From NCBI RefSeq assembly GCF_033115175.1, contig NC_084842.1, forward strand, positions 33,315,549-33,379,548: a DNA stretch of 64,000 bases, in the 5' to 3' direction. This DNA comes from Lepus europaeus. Taxonomy: Eukaryota; Chordata; Mammalia; Lagomorpha; Leporidae. A model generated the notes under the pieces. The model worked only from the letters and a program-made list of their open reading frames with translations. It was not told the origin of the DNA and searched no databases. The translations under genes and the position numbers were made by a program. This document shows, in pieces, positions 1 through 12,182 of the stretch (position 1 is the first letter of the stretch; each line of letters opens with the position of its first letter).

Positions 1-115
1 ATCACACTGCCAGCCCTGACATGTGTCTTACAGGGCGGTGTAAGACTTTCCTAAAGTATTTAGAACAGTGTCTGGTATATTAAATGTGCTCAGTAAATGT
101 TGGCTACTATTATTA
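1..115 (+). repeat. MIR-like fragment
   Basis: The stretch ends in a phrase like the MIR 3' end (AACAGTGTCTGGTATATTAA, then GTGCTCAGTAAATGTTGGCT). Only the tail half is recognisable. An L2 tail is possible because the two families share this end. Confidence 0.45.
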
Positions 116-618
116 TCCATGCTGAAGCAGGAAAAGTCAGAATTATTTTCTTTGAACTACTATATCTAATAAGTCATGAAGTTTTGATTGGTGTCAGTTG
201 AATTATATTGGACTCTTCTGCCTCCAATTCACCACATTAAGTCCAATAATATAAACTGAAAAACTAGACACCAACTGCTTATGCCACTTCAACTCTGTGC
301 TAGCACAAGTGGCATTGCCACATACCTATAGATTCGCCCCACCCCACTGCATCTCCCCTACAGGAAAAGAAACCTAGCCAGAGAGCACATCATTATGTCT
401 CTAAGCCCAATTTCTAATGACTGACTTATCCAAGGGATGCCTTCTCACTAGTAACGTTTAATACCTTTTCAGAAGCTTGCATGTCAAGTAGATTATACAC
501 AAGTGTTTATTGCCCTCCTGGACTACCTTAAAATTATTTTAAAAGAAAAAAGAATTTTCAAAAATTTTCTTTGATATCAAAGGAAATACAAAGAGGTCAG
601 TGGAACACAAAAAGAATT
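116..618. other. Unassigned AT-rich DNA
   Basis: I see no coding frame, RNA gene or recognisable repeat here. Confidence 0.5.
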
Positions 619-1040
619 GAGGGGATAGGCATTTGGCCTAGTGGTTAAGACACCTATGTATCTAGGAGTACAAGAGTATAACTCTTCAATTCCAGCTCCT
701 GAACCTAGCTTCCTACTAAAGCAGACCCTGGAAAGGCAGTAAGAGATGGTTCAGGTAGTTGGGGCCCTGCCACTCATGAGAGACCTGGATTGAGTTCCTG
801 ACACCTAGCTTCAGCCTTACCCAGCCATTGTGAACGTTTGGAGAGTGAACCAGCCAGCACATGAGAGTGCTCACATGTTCACATTCATTCTCTCTCTCTC
901 TCTCTCTCTCCCCCCCCCTCCTCTCCTCCTCTCTCTTTCTTTCTCTCTCTCTCCCTCTCTCTCTCTCTCCCTCTCTCTCTTTCATTCTCCCTCTCAAATA
1001 AAAAAGTGAATTTAAATTATTTAAAAATACAAGGTAGAAA
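619..1040 (+). repeat. C-SINE, older type, expanded CT tract
   Basis: The head (GGGGATAGGCATTTGGCC) and the body up to GGAGAGTGAACCAGCCAGCA match the older C-repeat type. The internal pyrimidine tract has expanded to about 100 bp (887-985). The tail is AT-rich. No clean target-site duplication was found. Confidence 0.85.
887..985. repeat. (CT)n microsatellite inside a SINE
   Basis: Almost pure CT with short C runs and CTTT interruptions, grown from the pyrimidine tract of the surrounding SINE. Confidence 0.95.
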
Positions 1041-3959
1041 AAGATGTCAAAAAAAATAGTCAAGTGAAGGAGGTTATAACCTGAAGTTTGTGGAGCAGGA
1101 CTGATTTGCTCATAAAACTAAAAAAATTAAATCAGAAATTTCAGTAATAATACAAAAAGCAAGTAAAATAGTGAATTAACAACAAGAGAACATTCATTCA
1201 CAATTCTCACTTTCACACGTGAACAAAACCTACCAATCAGATAAGCCAGCATTCAGACTAAAAGATCTTGTACATGTGTACAAGATTAAGGAAATTTTAC
1301 TTTCCATACACTCTGCCTTTGAAGTTAATCCAGCAAAGTGAGCATACATTTTGGGAGGGAGGAAGGGAGATGTGGATCCAAGGAAACAATAGTTTCTAAC
1401 TCAAGAAATCAGTGATATAAGTTGTGTAGTAGACCAGGCCTGTTGCCAGATTTGGAAAAATTAGGCTAGAATAAAATTTGTTAGAAAAGATAAAAATTAA
1501 AGAGTGTAAAAGAGAGGGAAGGAAGAAAGTGAAAAAAAGGAGACACTGCGGCTGAAGGGAAATAGAAAAAGGAAGGGAGGAAGACTTAGTACACAGAGAA
1601 TATTTCTTGCTTTTGCAGGGAATAACAGTTGGAACCTTCAGATTGATTACAGATGTGTGAAGAAGAGTCACGCACTTCTGTGCACTGTAAGTTCTTGATT
1701 TATTTCACCAAAGATACCAAAATTGAGTGAAAGTTACATTCCTGGTGTAGCCTTTGGTCCCTGAGAGAGGGAAGCCAGTGACACTGTCCTACAGAAGGTA
1801 AGATTGTGCATGATGTGAGAAGCTTAATTTAGCGAATGCTGCAGCCCTTTTATATTAAGAGTTTATGTTACCTTTTAGTAAAAATAAAAATAAAAAGCTG
1901 TATCCTCAAATATTTAAAAAGCAGTCAGTACCCAAATGTATTAAGCAGCTAACTGTATCCCTACATGATTATATAGATAGAATGTCAAGGTTGTTATTGA
2001 TTTTCAACTATTGGAATCTTTATTTAATCTTTAGCTTCTTCCACATTATACACACACACTGAAATCACATCCTGAGCAAACTTGGGGGCAGAGCTGGACA
2101 AGCTGGTCTAAGCGTCCAAGTCATTATCTTGACTATTAGAATCAAACAGAAAGCTTAATACGCCTAATGATTAGATTGTCAACTGTTTACATGTTTAAGC
2201 ATAAAATGTAACCATAACAACATAACATAGGCGACGGAAAGGAAAGAAAGATCAAAGGATGGGGTGAGAATATTCTGATCTTTCAAAATTAAAAATCAGG
2301 AGACACTGCCAACAGGTAATGAAACAGGAAACAAAAGTGTAAATGCTTAGAGGAAATAAAGAAAGGAACTGTGTGCCACTGTGGTATTTCACTACAAGGG
2401 TAATTGTGAGCATAATCTTCATGTCCAAACTTTATTAATCACAGGAAGAGGCCCAAGTACCACTCCCCCTTAAAGATATGGAGGTTACTACCAGGAGAAA
2501 TCAAGAGTGATTTCTTATACAAAGTAGAAGTAGGTACTTAGGCAGGCACTGATAATTCTATGATAAGATATCCTCTATTAGAGTTTTTAAAGATCGTATG
2601 CATATATTGCCCTGATAATATAGTAAGGTTTGTTAAAGCTAACTTTATGAATGTAAATCATGGTTCAGAGGATTAAGATTTTACAACCGTACTACATCTT
2701 TGAGATAAAATACAGGAGTATTTTATTAATAAGCTGATAATTAGAAGACTCATCATTTAAAGAGTAGGCCACAGAAATAGTATTTATTTTGAAATTCTGC
2801 AGAAATTAGATCATGTGTAATTTATAACCCCAAGTTTATGTATTTTTGAACAAAACATTGTATTCTATACTCATGTGAGTCATATGAGTACAAATTACTA
2901 GGTTTTCTCAAATTTAACTTTCACACAAAGTTATAGATATAGGAAATAAACTAATTGAATCTAAGATTCTGATATCCTGAGGCACAGAGAACAAATCCAT
3001 ATTTTAATAGTGGCTATAGAACCTAAGACCATTAGATATGGGCTGTTATTCATAGTGTATTTTTTGAGGTATATCTTATAATAAGATTTGTTTGAATTAT
3101 TTGATATTTTTATCAGTTAAAGTAAGGTGCAAAAATCACGAAAACACTTAGTTCTTCCACTACATTTGACTTATTTTGGAAAAATATTTAAATGGATCCA
3201 GACCATCCAGGTGTCTCATCTAGCCAGATGTTATCATTGGAAAGAAACTGCTAGTTGGTATTATTTAGTAAGATTCTTTAATGGTGCACTGCCAATAAGA
3301 TAATCCCCTACTCACTGGAGCATTTTGAACCCAGTTTCACAAGTGAATCAAATTCTGTGGTAAACCTACAAAATAGAAGGTAAGGACTTCTCTGATATTA
3401 GTCTAGATATGAAAGGCTGAGCAAGCAAAAACACATAAATATCTGATCACCCAAAAACAGCCATCCCGTGGAGGATCCTAGATGATTGAAAAGGAAACAA
3501 TCATTGAATGAAGATCCTGCAGTGTTGTTTACTGAGATACTAACTAGTTGTAGAAGAATTTAGGCTAAACTGGTCTTTCTGAATTAATTAGACTCTCCAA
3601 CAATTGGGCTTAGAAACCAACATACTGTGCCACGGAGATTCTGTTATCAGAAGTCTCCATGGGGCTGGTTCATACCTTTGCTGATTCTGCACCACAGGTT
3701 AATAATCACAAGAGCACTTCCCACACTTCCCAACAAACCTCCTGTGTGCAAGTCTTTGTCTCAGGGTTTTCTTGACTAGGAATTTACCTCTCAAAAACAT
3801 TTGTAACAGAATGTCTCTCATTGTTGAATCCCTGAAACAATCAGGTTATTCACAATGTACAATTGGAAGATACCAGTACTACTGGAATGGAAAGGTATAG
3901 GCAATGTAAAATTGCAGTTGTGCCAGTGAAACTTTGGGCAATTAAGACTGGTAAACTTT
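1041..3959. other. Unassigned non-coding DNA, 2.9 kb
   Basis: AT-rich sequence without a credible open frame, RNA gene or repeat that I recognise. Very old decayed repeats may be present. Confidence 0.5.
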
Positions 3960-4290
3960 ACTGTTCTTACCTACAAATGAGATGGTTTGTACACATACAG
4001 TGGAAATTACTAAGCCTTAAAAAGAAAGTAAATTTTGACACATGCTACAAGATGGGTGAACCTTGAGGACATTACAGCAAGTGCATAAAACCAGTTTTAT
4101 GCAAAAGGACAAAAACCGTAATTGCATATATCTGAGATTGGTACCTAGAGTAAGACAATTCATAGAAACAGAAAGCAGAAGGATGGTTACCAGGGCTGGA
4201 GAGCAGGGGAAAAGGGGAAGTTGTTTAATGGGTGCAGTGCTTTAATTAGGATAGATGAAAATAATTAATCATAGTTAAGATTATAATTTA
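3960..4290 (+). repeat. Old mammalian L1 3' fragment
   Basis: Contains the conserved old-L1 phrases CCTTAAAAAGAAAGTAAATT, CATGCTACAAGATGGGTGAA and CAGAAGGATGGTTACCAGGG in the expected order, followed by TGTTTAATGGGTGCAGTG. These come from the 3' part of L1M-type elements. It is strongly diverged. Confidence 0.75.
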
Positions 4291-4298
4291 ATAATAAA

Positions 4299-4610
4299 GG
4301 GCTGGGTGTTTAGTACAGTGGGTAAAATTCTACTTGGGACACCTGCATCCCATATCAGAATGCCTTGAATTAGTCTCAGCTCCACTTCTGATCTATTTTC
4401 CTTCAAATGCACACCTTGGGAGGCAGAATGTGATGACTCAAATACTTAGGTCTTTGGCATTTACATGGAAGACCTGGAATGAGTTCTGGGCTCCTGGCTT
4501 CAAAGTGGCCCAGCCCTGACTGTTGCAGGCATTTGGTGAATGAACCAGTGGATAGAAGATCTCTTTTTCTCTCTGCCTTTCAAATCAATAAAGAAACAAA
4601 GTTTTTTTTT
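4299..4610 (+). repeat. C-SINE, older type
   Basis: Runs from GGGCTGGGTGTTTAGTACAG to CTGCCTTTCAAATCAATAAA. The body keeps the ATGAACCAGTGGATAGAAGA block. It lies between two old L1 pieces. Confidence 0.85.
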
Positions 4611-4689
4611 TTTCTTTTTGATAGTAGCTATTATAACCAGAAGGAGATGATATCTTGTGTGTGTATTTTTTTTTCTCTCAATTTGAGAG

Positions 4690-5830
4690 AAAGGAGAATG
4701 TGGAGCAAGGACAAACTTTCATTAGTGCTGATGAGAATGCAAAATGGTACATGAAAAATAATATGAGAAATAAATTGTGGCAGTTTATTGCAATATTAAA
4801 CATATAAGCCAGCAATCACAATCTTTGGTATATATGCAAGTGAGCAAAAAACTACATCCATACAAAAACTTGCACACAAGATGCTTATGCTACTGCATTC
4901 ATAATTGCCACAGCTTTGCAATTATCAAGACGTCCTTCAGTAGGTTAGTGGATGAATAAATTATGGCATATCCAGACAATGAACTGTTATTCAGTGCCAA
5001 AAAGAAATGAGCTTTTCAGTGGGCATTTGGCTTAGTGTTTAAGGCAACATTTAGGATGCTCGCTTCCTTTATCAGAGTCCTGGCTTTACTTCTGTTGCAG
5101 TTTCCTGCTAATATACACCCTGGGAAGCAGCAGGTGATGGCTCAAGTACTTGGTTCCCTGCCACCTACATGGGAGGCCCAGATGGAGTTGCCAGCTCCCA
5201 ATTTTGGCCTGGTCCAGTTCTGACTGTTTTGGGCATTTGGGAAGTGAACTGGTGAATGGGAGCTCTTTCTGTGTCTGTCTCACTGCCTTTCACATAAATT
5301 AGAAAATTTTTAAAAAGAATGTGTTTCAATAAAACATTTTTAAAAAATAAATTTTCAAGCTGTGAGAAGACATCAAGGAAACTTAAATGCACATTACAAA
5401 GTATAAGAAGCCAATCTAAAAAGGCTACATATTATATGATTCCAAGGATATGACATTTCTGTGAAAGCAACATTGTTAAGATGGTAAAACTTGTAGTGGT
5501 TGCCAGGTTAGTGGAGGGGAAGGGATGAATAGGCAGAACACAGAGAAGTTTTAGAGCAGCAAACTATTATTTGTAATACTACAATGATGAATACATGCCG
5601 TAGGATGTACAGTACGAGGAGTTAACCCTTAGGTTAAACAGTGGATTTTCAGTGATAATCTATGTAGCTTCTTGGGTTGCAACCAATGTACCAGTTAGAA
5701 TGGCATATCAACAGTGGGAAAGACAGGAAAGGAGGCTGGAGGTATAAGGTGATTCTGTTTTCTCTGCTCAGTTATGCTGTACACCTAAAACTTATTTGAA
5801 AATGGTCTATTTAAAAGGGGAAATTCCATA
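4690..5830 (+). repeat. Old L1 3' fragment split by a SINE
   Basis: The left part (to about 5011) has ATGGCATATCCAGACAATGA and TTATTCAGTGCCAAAAAGAA. The right part (from about 5345) has GGTTGCCAGGTTAGTGGAGG and the terminal GTACACCTAAAACTTATTTG. Together they read as one L1M-type 3' end in sense orientation, opened by the SINE at 5012-5325. Confidence 0.75.
5012..5325 (+). repeat. C-SINE, older type, inside an L1
   Basis: Has the GTGGGCATTTGGCTTAGTG head, a GGCATTTGGGAAGTGAACTG body and a short CTGCCTTTCACATAAATTAG tail. It interrupts the old L1, so it is younger than that L1. Confidence 0.85.
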
Positions 5831-5981
5831 TTTGCAACTCTGAAAACCTGGAAGATTTGTTTCCCTTACAACTGTATTCCACATGGTGGTGATCATTAGG
5901 AACTGTATTATGAGCTGCCCTCTTGGGATAGACACAAGTTGTCAGATTTGTCAGCACCCTACCAATACTGCTTTGTTCCTT

Positions 5982-6262
5982 TTTTTTTTTTTTTTTTTAA
6001 GATTTATTTGTTGGGGCTGGCAATGTGGCATAGAGGGTTGAGCTGCCATCTGCAGTGACAGCATCCCATAAGGACACCAGTTCAAATCCCGGCTGCTCCA
6101 CTTCCGATCCAGCTCTCTGCTATGGCCTGGGAAAGCAGTGGAAGATGACCCAAGTGCTTGGGCCCCTGCACCTGTGTGGAGACCTGGAGGAAGCTCCTGA
6201 CTTCAGATCAGCACAGCTCTGGCCGTTGTGGCCAAATGGGTAGTGAACTATCAGATGGAGAA

Positions 6263-6313
<51 letters not shown>

Positions 6314-6681
6314 CTCCTCTCTCTGTGTAACTCTGCCTTTCCAATTAAAAAAAATTATTTATTTAATTGGAAAGGAAGAGTTACAGAGAGAGGGTGGGAG
6401 AGAAAGAAAGAGAGAAAGAGATCTACTAATCACAGGTTCACTCCTCAAATGGCTGCAATGCCTGGGGCTGGGACAGGCCAAAGCCAGAAGCCTGGAATTC
6501 TATCCAGTTCTCCCTTGTGGGTGACAGGACCTAAAATGCTTGGACCAGCTTCCACTACTTTCCCAGGCACATTAGCAGGGAGCTGGAACAGAAATTGAAG
6601 ATCTGGGACTGAAACCCGTTACCATACTGGATGCCGGCATCACAGGTGGTGGCTTAACTCAGTGCACCACAAAGCCGGCCC
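5982..6681 (-). repeat. C-SINE, antisense, split by a second SINE
   Basis: The poly-T/TTAAGATTTATTTG tail complement (5982-6010) is separated from the body (from about 6350, TTATTTATTTAATTGGAAAG) by a sense SINE. The body ends at the head complement AGTGCACCACAAAGCCGGCC. Confidence 0.8.
6013..6349 (+). repeat. C-SINE inserted in the tail of another
   Basis: Complete from GGGGCTGGCAATGTGGCATA to CTCTGCCTTTCCAATT. Box-B-like GTTCAAATCCC is present. It has a 60-bp CT run at 6265-6325. It sits in the A-rich tail of an opposite-strand SINE. Confidence 0.9.
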
Positions 6682-6773
6682 ATGCTTTATTCCTTTACAC
6701 TACTTGCCTGGGCATGATGATTCCAAAATTCCAAATAAAAGATAGGAAAGCAGCCCAATTTAAAAGGGAGGCC

Positions 6774-7156
6774 TGGGGTCTGGCACTGGGGCATAGCGGG
6801 TAAAGCTGCTGCCTACAGTGCTGGCATCCCATATGAATGCCAGTTCGAGTCCCGGCTGCTCCACTTCCAATCCAGCTCTCTGCTCTAGCCTAGGAATGCA
6901 GTAGAAGATGGCCCAAGTCCTTGGGCCCCTGAACCTATGTGGGAAATCTGAAAGAAGCTCCTCGCTCCTGGCTTCAGATTGGTGCAGCTCCCACCATTGT
7001 AGTCAATTGGGGATTGAACCAGCGGATGGAAAACTCTCTCTTTGGCTCTCCTTCTCTCTGTGTGTAACTCTGACTTTCAAATAAATAAATAAATCTTTAA
7101 GAGGGAAGGAAGGAAGGGAGGGAGGGGGGGGGAGGGAGGGAGGAAAAGAAAGAAAG
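6774..7156 (+). repeat. C-SINE with purine-rich tail
   Basis: Head TGGGGTCTGGCACTGGGGCA and box B GTTCGAGTCCC. The tail passes from AAATAAATAAATCTTTAAG into (GGAA/GGGA)n at 7100-7156. It is flanked by AAAAGGGAGGCC repeats at about 6763-6774 and 7157-7168, the probable target-site duplication. Confidence 0.9.
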
Positions 7157-7394
7157 AAAAGGGAGGCCCTGGGAGTGCTTGCAACTGAGTTTGCACAGCA
7201 AGTACATGCATTTTTACATGACTCTATTATGGGGACTTGGAGAATAGGAGGGGACTACTTCTAAGACTACCTTTTAGCCTTGACGATGACTCAAACTCAT
7301 CCCTGTCACTAACTGGCTACACTGTGAACCTTAGGATTCCACAACTGAACCTGAGTGAGTAAATTGGAGACTAGCTACTTTAACTACCCAAACC

Positions 7395-7545
7395 AACTTC
7401 AGCAGCAGCATCTCAAAGCTTATTAAATATGAGGATCACAGGCCCCTTCCCAGAGCCTACTACATCAAAATCTGCATTTCACAAGATCCCCAGCCAATTC
7501 ACACATACACTAAAAGTTTAGCATCGTTGAGCTAGATGAAACCAA
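7395..7545 (+). repeat. MER5A-like hAT MITE
   Basis: GCAGCAGCATCTCAAAGCTT, then CACAGGCCCCTTCCCAGAGC and AATCTGCATTTCACAAGATC, follow the order of the MER5A consensus. Both ends are eroded. Confidence 0.65.
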
Positions 7546-7599
7546 GTTCTCTTCCTGATGGGTCAGACTCATTGGAAAGAATGTAAGAGACTTTTGGAA

Positions 7600-7790
7600 T
7601 TTGACAAACAAATCAGAATTATTTTTCTGCTACAATATTATCTATGATGTGCCATTGGAGAAATTACTTAACTTCTCTGGGCCCGTTTGACATCTGTCAA
7701 ATTAGAGATACTTATATGCTATATAAGGCTATTTTGATGATTGTAAATTATGAAGCACCTGCTGCAATGCCTAACATCCAACTGGAATGG
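7600..7790 (+). repeat. MIR
   Basis: Contains the MIR core in order: GAGAAATTACTTAACTTCTC, an equivalent of the TCATCTGTAAAATG block, then GATTGTAAATTATGAAGCAC and TGCAATGCCTAAC. Confidence 0.65.
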
Positions 7791-10700
7791 AGTGTGTTTG
7801 AATTCCACTCCCTTGCCCACTCTGTCCTACAGAATGAAATTCCATGGTTCCTATTTCCTTTTACAGACTTCATTCCTATTGTTGTTGTCCCTAACTTAAG
7901 AAAACATTGAATCTTGCCAAAATCACATCATATTCAAAAAAAATAATGAAATTTACTGGATGGCCGCAAATGGAATTAAGCCGGACTTGAGGTGCAAAGT
8001 TTCTTAGAAGCAAATAAGCTGGCTTTTCTGCTGCTAGTTTGAGTTCAGTTACAGACAATCAAGCTAACATTTTTGTTTTGCAAATGTTCAGATTGATGCT
8101 GTTGCTTGAGGGCAAAATGTATGTATCCCTGGAGTGTGATCTCAAAGCAGGGTGATTGCTGACCCAATTACCTATTAAGTGTTATAGGCTTTCAAAGTAA
8201 CTCTGAAGAAATCTATTTATTCTAAAGAGTTGTTAGGAGAGAGAAATGTCTCCCAAGATATTTTTAAAATATGGCTCCATTGTATTTTGAGGTGATATGT
8301 TTTGTCTTTTACTGAATATGTTATTATTCTAAAATTGCTCACTTATCTACACTCTTCATTTTGAATTCAACTACACTGTGACTTTTCTGTAAATCTTTTA
8401 TGAACAAGTCTCTGGTGGGTCCTCTTTAATTGGTTAAGGATTATCAGAAAGAACACTGTCAAAACTCTAGACATTATTTCTTTTAAAAACTCATAGCACA
8501 AAACTTTTCCAGGGATAAGGTGTCTGGATGCAGATAAAAACAAACCATGTTCTCATGCCCACAAACACTATTTGAACTTGGCTTGTCAAAATAAGAAGGG
8601 CTTTCAAGTGCTCCATTAGTAGTCATATTCTTGAACAGCTTTGTTTTTTAAAACTGAATTATTTGTGTTATGATTCTGACAAAACTGGTTGAAGGAAAGA
8701 AGCAGACTGGGGATCTTTGCTGATAAAATATTCCTGTAGATATTCTTTCAGGACATAGACTAACTGAAGGTATCAAATTGAAGAGCCTCTGAAGGGTTTT
8801 CTTTTGTATATTACAAATCTAGACAATAATTTTATTATCTAGTGTGAACAAATAAACATAAACCCTCATACACTTGTCACATGGACACCATTTCCTCCTT
8901 CCCCCACCTCTTCTGAGTGTTCTCATCCAGACAGTCATACCTAAGTTTATGATCAGCCTTGTTGAAAATCTCCATTCACTTCCTTTTTCCCATTCCTACT
9001 CCATGCATATAAGCAATTTCTCAATCTTTCCTCAATGCTCATATCACAATATGAACCAATATTTCTTAGATTTTCCTATATACATCCAGGATGGTATCAT
9101 TGACCAATATAACTATTATTGCATTTGTAATTGAAAGGCATTTCTAAATACTGCACTAGACTTAGAAGTGATACTAAAGGCAATTAAAAGTACTGTCTTT
9201 ATTTTAATTCCAGATATCTCAATGCTATTATACTTATGCATTTCCAGAGCCATTTTACATTGCTTATAAGTAATGTAAAATAAAAGTTATTTTACTTAAA
9301 ATAAGGTTTTAAGTAAAACTGGCATTCAAAATAAAGATGGCACTCACAATTAAAACATGGGCAATATTCTATTTGACATCAAAATTGAATAAGGGAAAGC
9401 CAAACTGATTCTATTTACTATTCATTTAACGTCATTACAAATATAAATTTCCTGCTACAATGTTCATATGAGGCATTCCAAAACCTGTATCAGCAATTTT
9501 TGACCAAATAATTTTTGACTTATCATTCTATTTCTCTTCACCTTTTTACTCTATTACATTTAGCAGCATTCTGCTGTTTAGGATATATGTAAAATTTTTG
9601 CCAGCTTTGAGAATTTGTTTTGGATTGCCAAAATTGATCAGAACTAAGCAATCATATTACTTTAAAATTGTGCCTTAATTCATCTTATTTTTTATTTGTA
9701 GTGTATTTAAAAGTGTCTTTATGTCTATTGTTCTTAGATTTTAGAAAAGTTATTTGTATATTCGTTTGTATATTCAGGAAACTCATTTATCTGAACACAT
9801 CTATATTTGAGTTTTTCCCAAACCTGCTTTCATTTGAGCAGCTTCTACTCAGTAGTTAATAGGAAAGGCTTTTCCCACCACTTGTGCTGCATAAGAGGTA
9901 AATTTTCACCAGGGAAAGGACTAGGGCAGTCCACTCCAAACACAAATGCCTTCGCTTTCTTTTGAGATTCTGATCTGCTTTGGGAGAATGGCTCAAAGGG
10001 TCAGGGATAGTTGAAAGAACTTACCTAGGGTACAAATTTTATGTATCTCTTTCACCTGGGAGATTTTTCATAAGCCAGCTCAGAACCTCTCTGCTTGGTA
10101 TGCAATACAGAAATAACAGGGTAAGTCTCTCATAAATTGAATTGAACTGACCATGGATTTGAAGTTACTGCCTTTCCCACTGAGTTAAAGCCAAATAGAG
10201 TTGCCTCCCTGGGCCAAGCTTTGATCAGTAACACAGTACTTTCCTCTTCCTGACTTAAATGCATCCAGTCCCAAGCACTGGTTTTATTTAATGTTCTTGT
10301 TCACTTCACTGGAAATGCTTTAACTCTAGCACCTGCTGGCTGTGAAAGTGATTAGGATTTCATGGGACCAGAGCATTTCATTTCTCATAAGCCACACCAT
10401 GGCCCATAAATTAATACAGGATTATGCTTTAGCATTTACTCTGCAGGCTTGTTTTGAGCTAAAAGAAAAGGCAATTGAAGGATGAAGAAAAAGCAGGAAA
10501 TGATGATATGAAAAGTGAACAGTTATATAAAACCTGACTGTGTGTATTAGCATAAGCACTTTCTTTTGAGATAACTAAGAAACTTATATGAGTACACCAT
10601 TGTATTTTGTTAATGCTGATAAGAGTAATTTCTTCTTTGCAAAACTTGACTCATTTTACATGTGGGAAAATAGTTTACCCTTCGTTAAAATATATATCAG

Positions 10701-10939
10701 TAAACTTAAGTCTCTCTGAAAGGCAGTTGAGTGATCAGAGTCACAATCTGAGCTGAGCTCAGCCTTGCAAGCAGTACCACCAAGGTGCCAGAAATATGAA
10801 TAAAGCTGTCTTAGACCCTCCAGGCCAATGCATTCAAAGCTAAGTACCACCAAATGACCTCTGCCAACATCAAGAGCAGCAACTGTCTGTGCTGTCTTAA
10901 TTCTCATTCCCCAGATAAAGGTTATATTGTTGTAGGCCA
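7791..10939. other. Unassigned non-coding DNA, 3.1 kb
   Basis: AT-rich and without a supported gene or named repeat. The only clear structure is a pair of hairpins at 9252-9318, listed separately. Confidence 0.5.
9252..9318. repeat. Two adjacent inverted repeats
   Basis: 9252-9281 is a 30-nt near-palindrome: arms ATTTTACATT and AATGTAAAAT around CTTATAAG, with one mismatched pair. 9290-9301 (TTTTACTTAAAA) and 9307-9318 (TTTTAAGTAAAA) are perfect inverted arms around a 5-nt loop. Confidence 0.9.
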
Positions 10940-11570
10940 GCTATTACCTGTGAGTCAAATCTAGCCTGTGTTTGTATGGCCCATGAGCTTGGAATAGTTC
11001 CTACATTATGAAAAGGTTGAAAAAGAAAATAATAGTAATATTTGCAACACAAGAAAATCACCAGAATTTTCATTTTCTGTGTGCATCAGTAAAGTATTAA
11101 AACACAATTGGGGCCAGTGCTATGGCGCAGTAGGTTAATCCCATATGGGCACCGGTTCTAGTCCCAGCTGCTCCTCTTCTGATCCAGCTCTCTGCTGTGG
11201 CCTGGGAAAGCAGTAGAAGACGGCCCAAGAGCTTGAGCCCCTGCACCCGCATGGGAGACCAGGAGAAGTACCTAGCTCCTGGCTTCTAATTGGCGCAGCA
11301 CGGGCCGTAGAAGCCATCTGGGGAGTGAACCAATGGAAGGAAGACCTTTCTCTCTGTCTCTCCCTCTCACGGTAACTCTACCTGTCAAATAAATAAATTA
11401 AATTAAATTAAAATTTAAAACTAAAAAAACACAATCAAGTTGAATTCATTCTATATTATTGACAGCTGCTTTTAACTTCAATGACAGAGTGAAGTAGTTG
11501 CAATTGGGATTTCTAAGATATTTACTACATGACTCTTTACAGAAAAAGTTTGTCCACTCCTGTTTTAAAC
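10940..11570 (-). repeat. Old DNA-transposon fragment split by a SINE
   Basis: Phrases such as GTATGGCCCATGAGCTTGGA, AGTAGTTGCAATTGGGATTT and CTCTTTACAGAAAAAGTTTG belong to a common mammalian non-autonomous DNA transposon whose name I cannot fix (hAT-like). The strand is a guess. A SINE occupies 11109-11424. Confidence 0.5.
11109..11424 (+). repeat. C-SINE
   Basis: Runs from GGGGCCAGTGCTATGGCGCA to a CCTGTCAAATAAATAAATTA tail. The first 30 bp after the head are shortened compared with other copies. It is flanked by AAAACACAAT on both sides (from about 11099 and 11423). Confidence 0.9.
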
Positions 11571-11600
11571 CACCGGTTTGGGGTTTGTTTTTAACACAAT

Positions 11601-11679
11601 AATAGATGAGCTGCAGCTCATCTATTGTTTTTGTTATAGTGAACACTAGTTTTGCAAATAGAATACTATAACAAAAACA
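11601..11679. repeat. 26-bp perfect palindrome plus 15-bp inverted repeat
   Basis: 11601-11626 is a perfect palindrome with half-site AATAGATGAGCTG. Overlapping its end, TGTTTTTGTTATAGT (11626-11640) is repeated inverted as ACTATAACAAAAACA (11665-11679) across a 24-nt loop. Both were checked base by base. Confidence 0.95.
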
Positions 11680-11696
11680 CATGATAAAATAGTTGA

Positions 11697-12026
11697 ATTT
11701 TTAAAGATTTATTTATTTATTTGAAAGGCTGAGTTACAGAGAGAGAGAGAGGGAGAGACAGGGAGATTTTCCATCTGTTGGTTCACTCCCCAAAATGGCT
11801 GCAACTGCCAGGGCTGGGCCAGATGGAAGTCAGGAGCCAGGAGCTTCTTCCAGGTCTCCCAAGTGGGTGCAGGAACTCAAATACTTGGGCCATCTTCTGC
11901 TGCTTTCCCAGACACATCTGCAGGAAGCTGGATCAGAAGTGGAGTAGCTGGGATTTGAACTGGCCCTCATATAGAATGCTGACTTTGTAGGTGGCAGCTT
12001 AACCGGCTACACCACAATACCAGCTC
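11697..12026 (-). repeat. C-SINE, antisense
   Basis: Tail complement AAAGATTTATTTATTTATTT to head complement CCACAATACCAGCTCC. Near-identical AATAGTTGA repeats flank it (from about 11688 and 12028). Confidence 0.9.
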
Positions 12027-12182
12027 CAATAGTTGATTTTTAACCACAAACTTCTAGAGTTAAGACTGAAGAGGCAGTTGACAATTGAAAAAAAAAAAAT
12101 CAATATTGAACTTCCTGAATTTTTTTCACTTATTGCCTACAATAGTAACCATTTATTTTGATGGGGAACAGTTGACTGTAGC

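Noticed and set aside
6158..6598. 146-codon open frame with Ser-Leu repeats
   Set aside because: Translation of a SINE CT tract across two inverted SINEs.
11109..11190. tRNA gene
   Set aside because: The A- and B-box-like motifs belong to C-SINE heads; no cloverleaf with acceptor stem is present.
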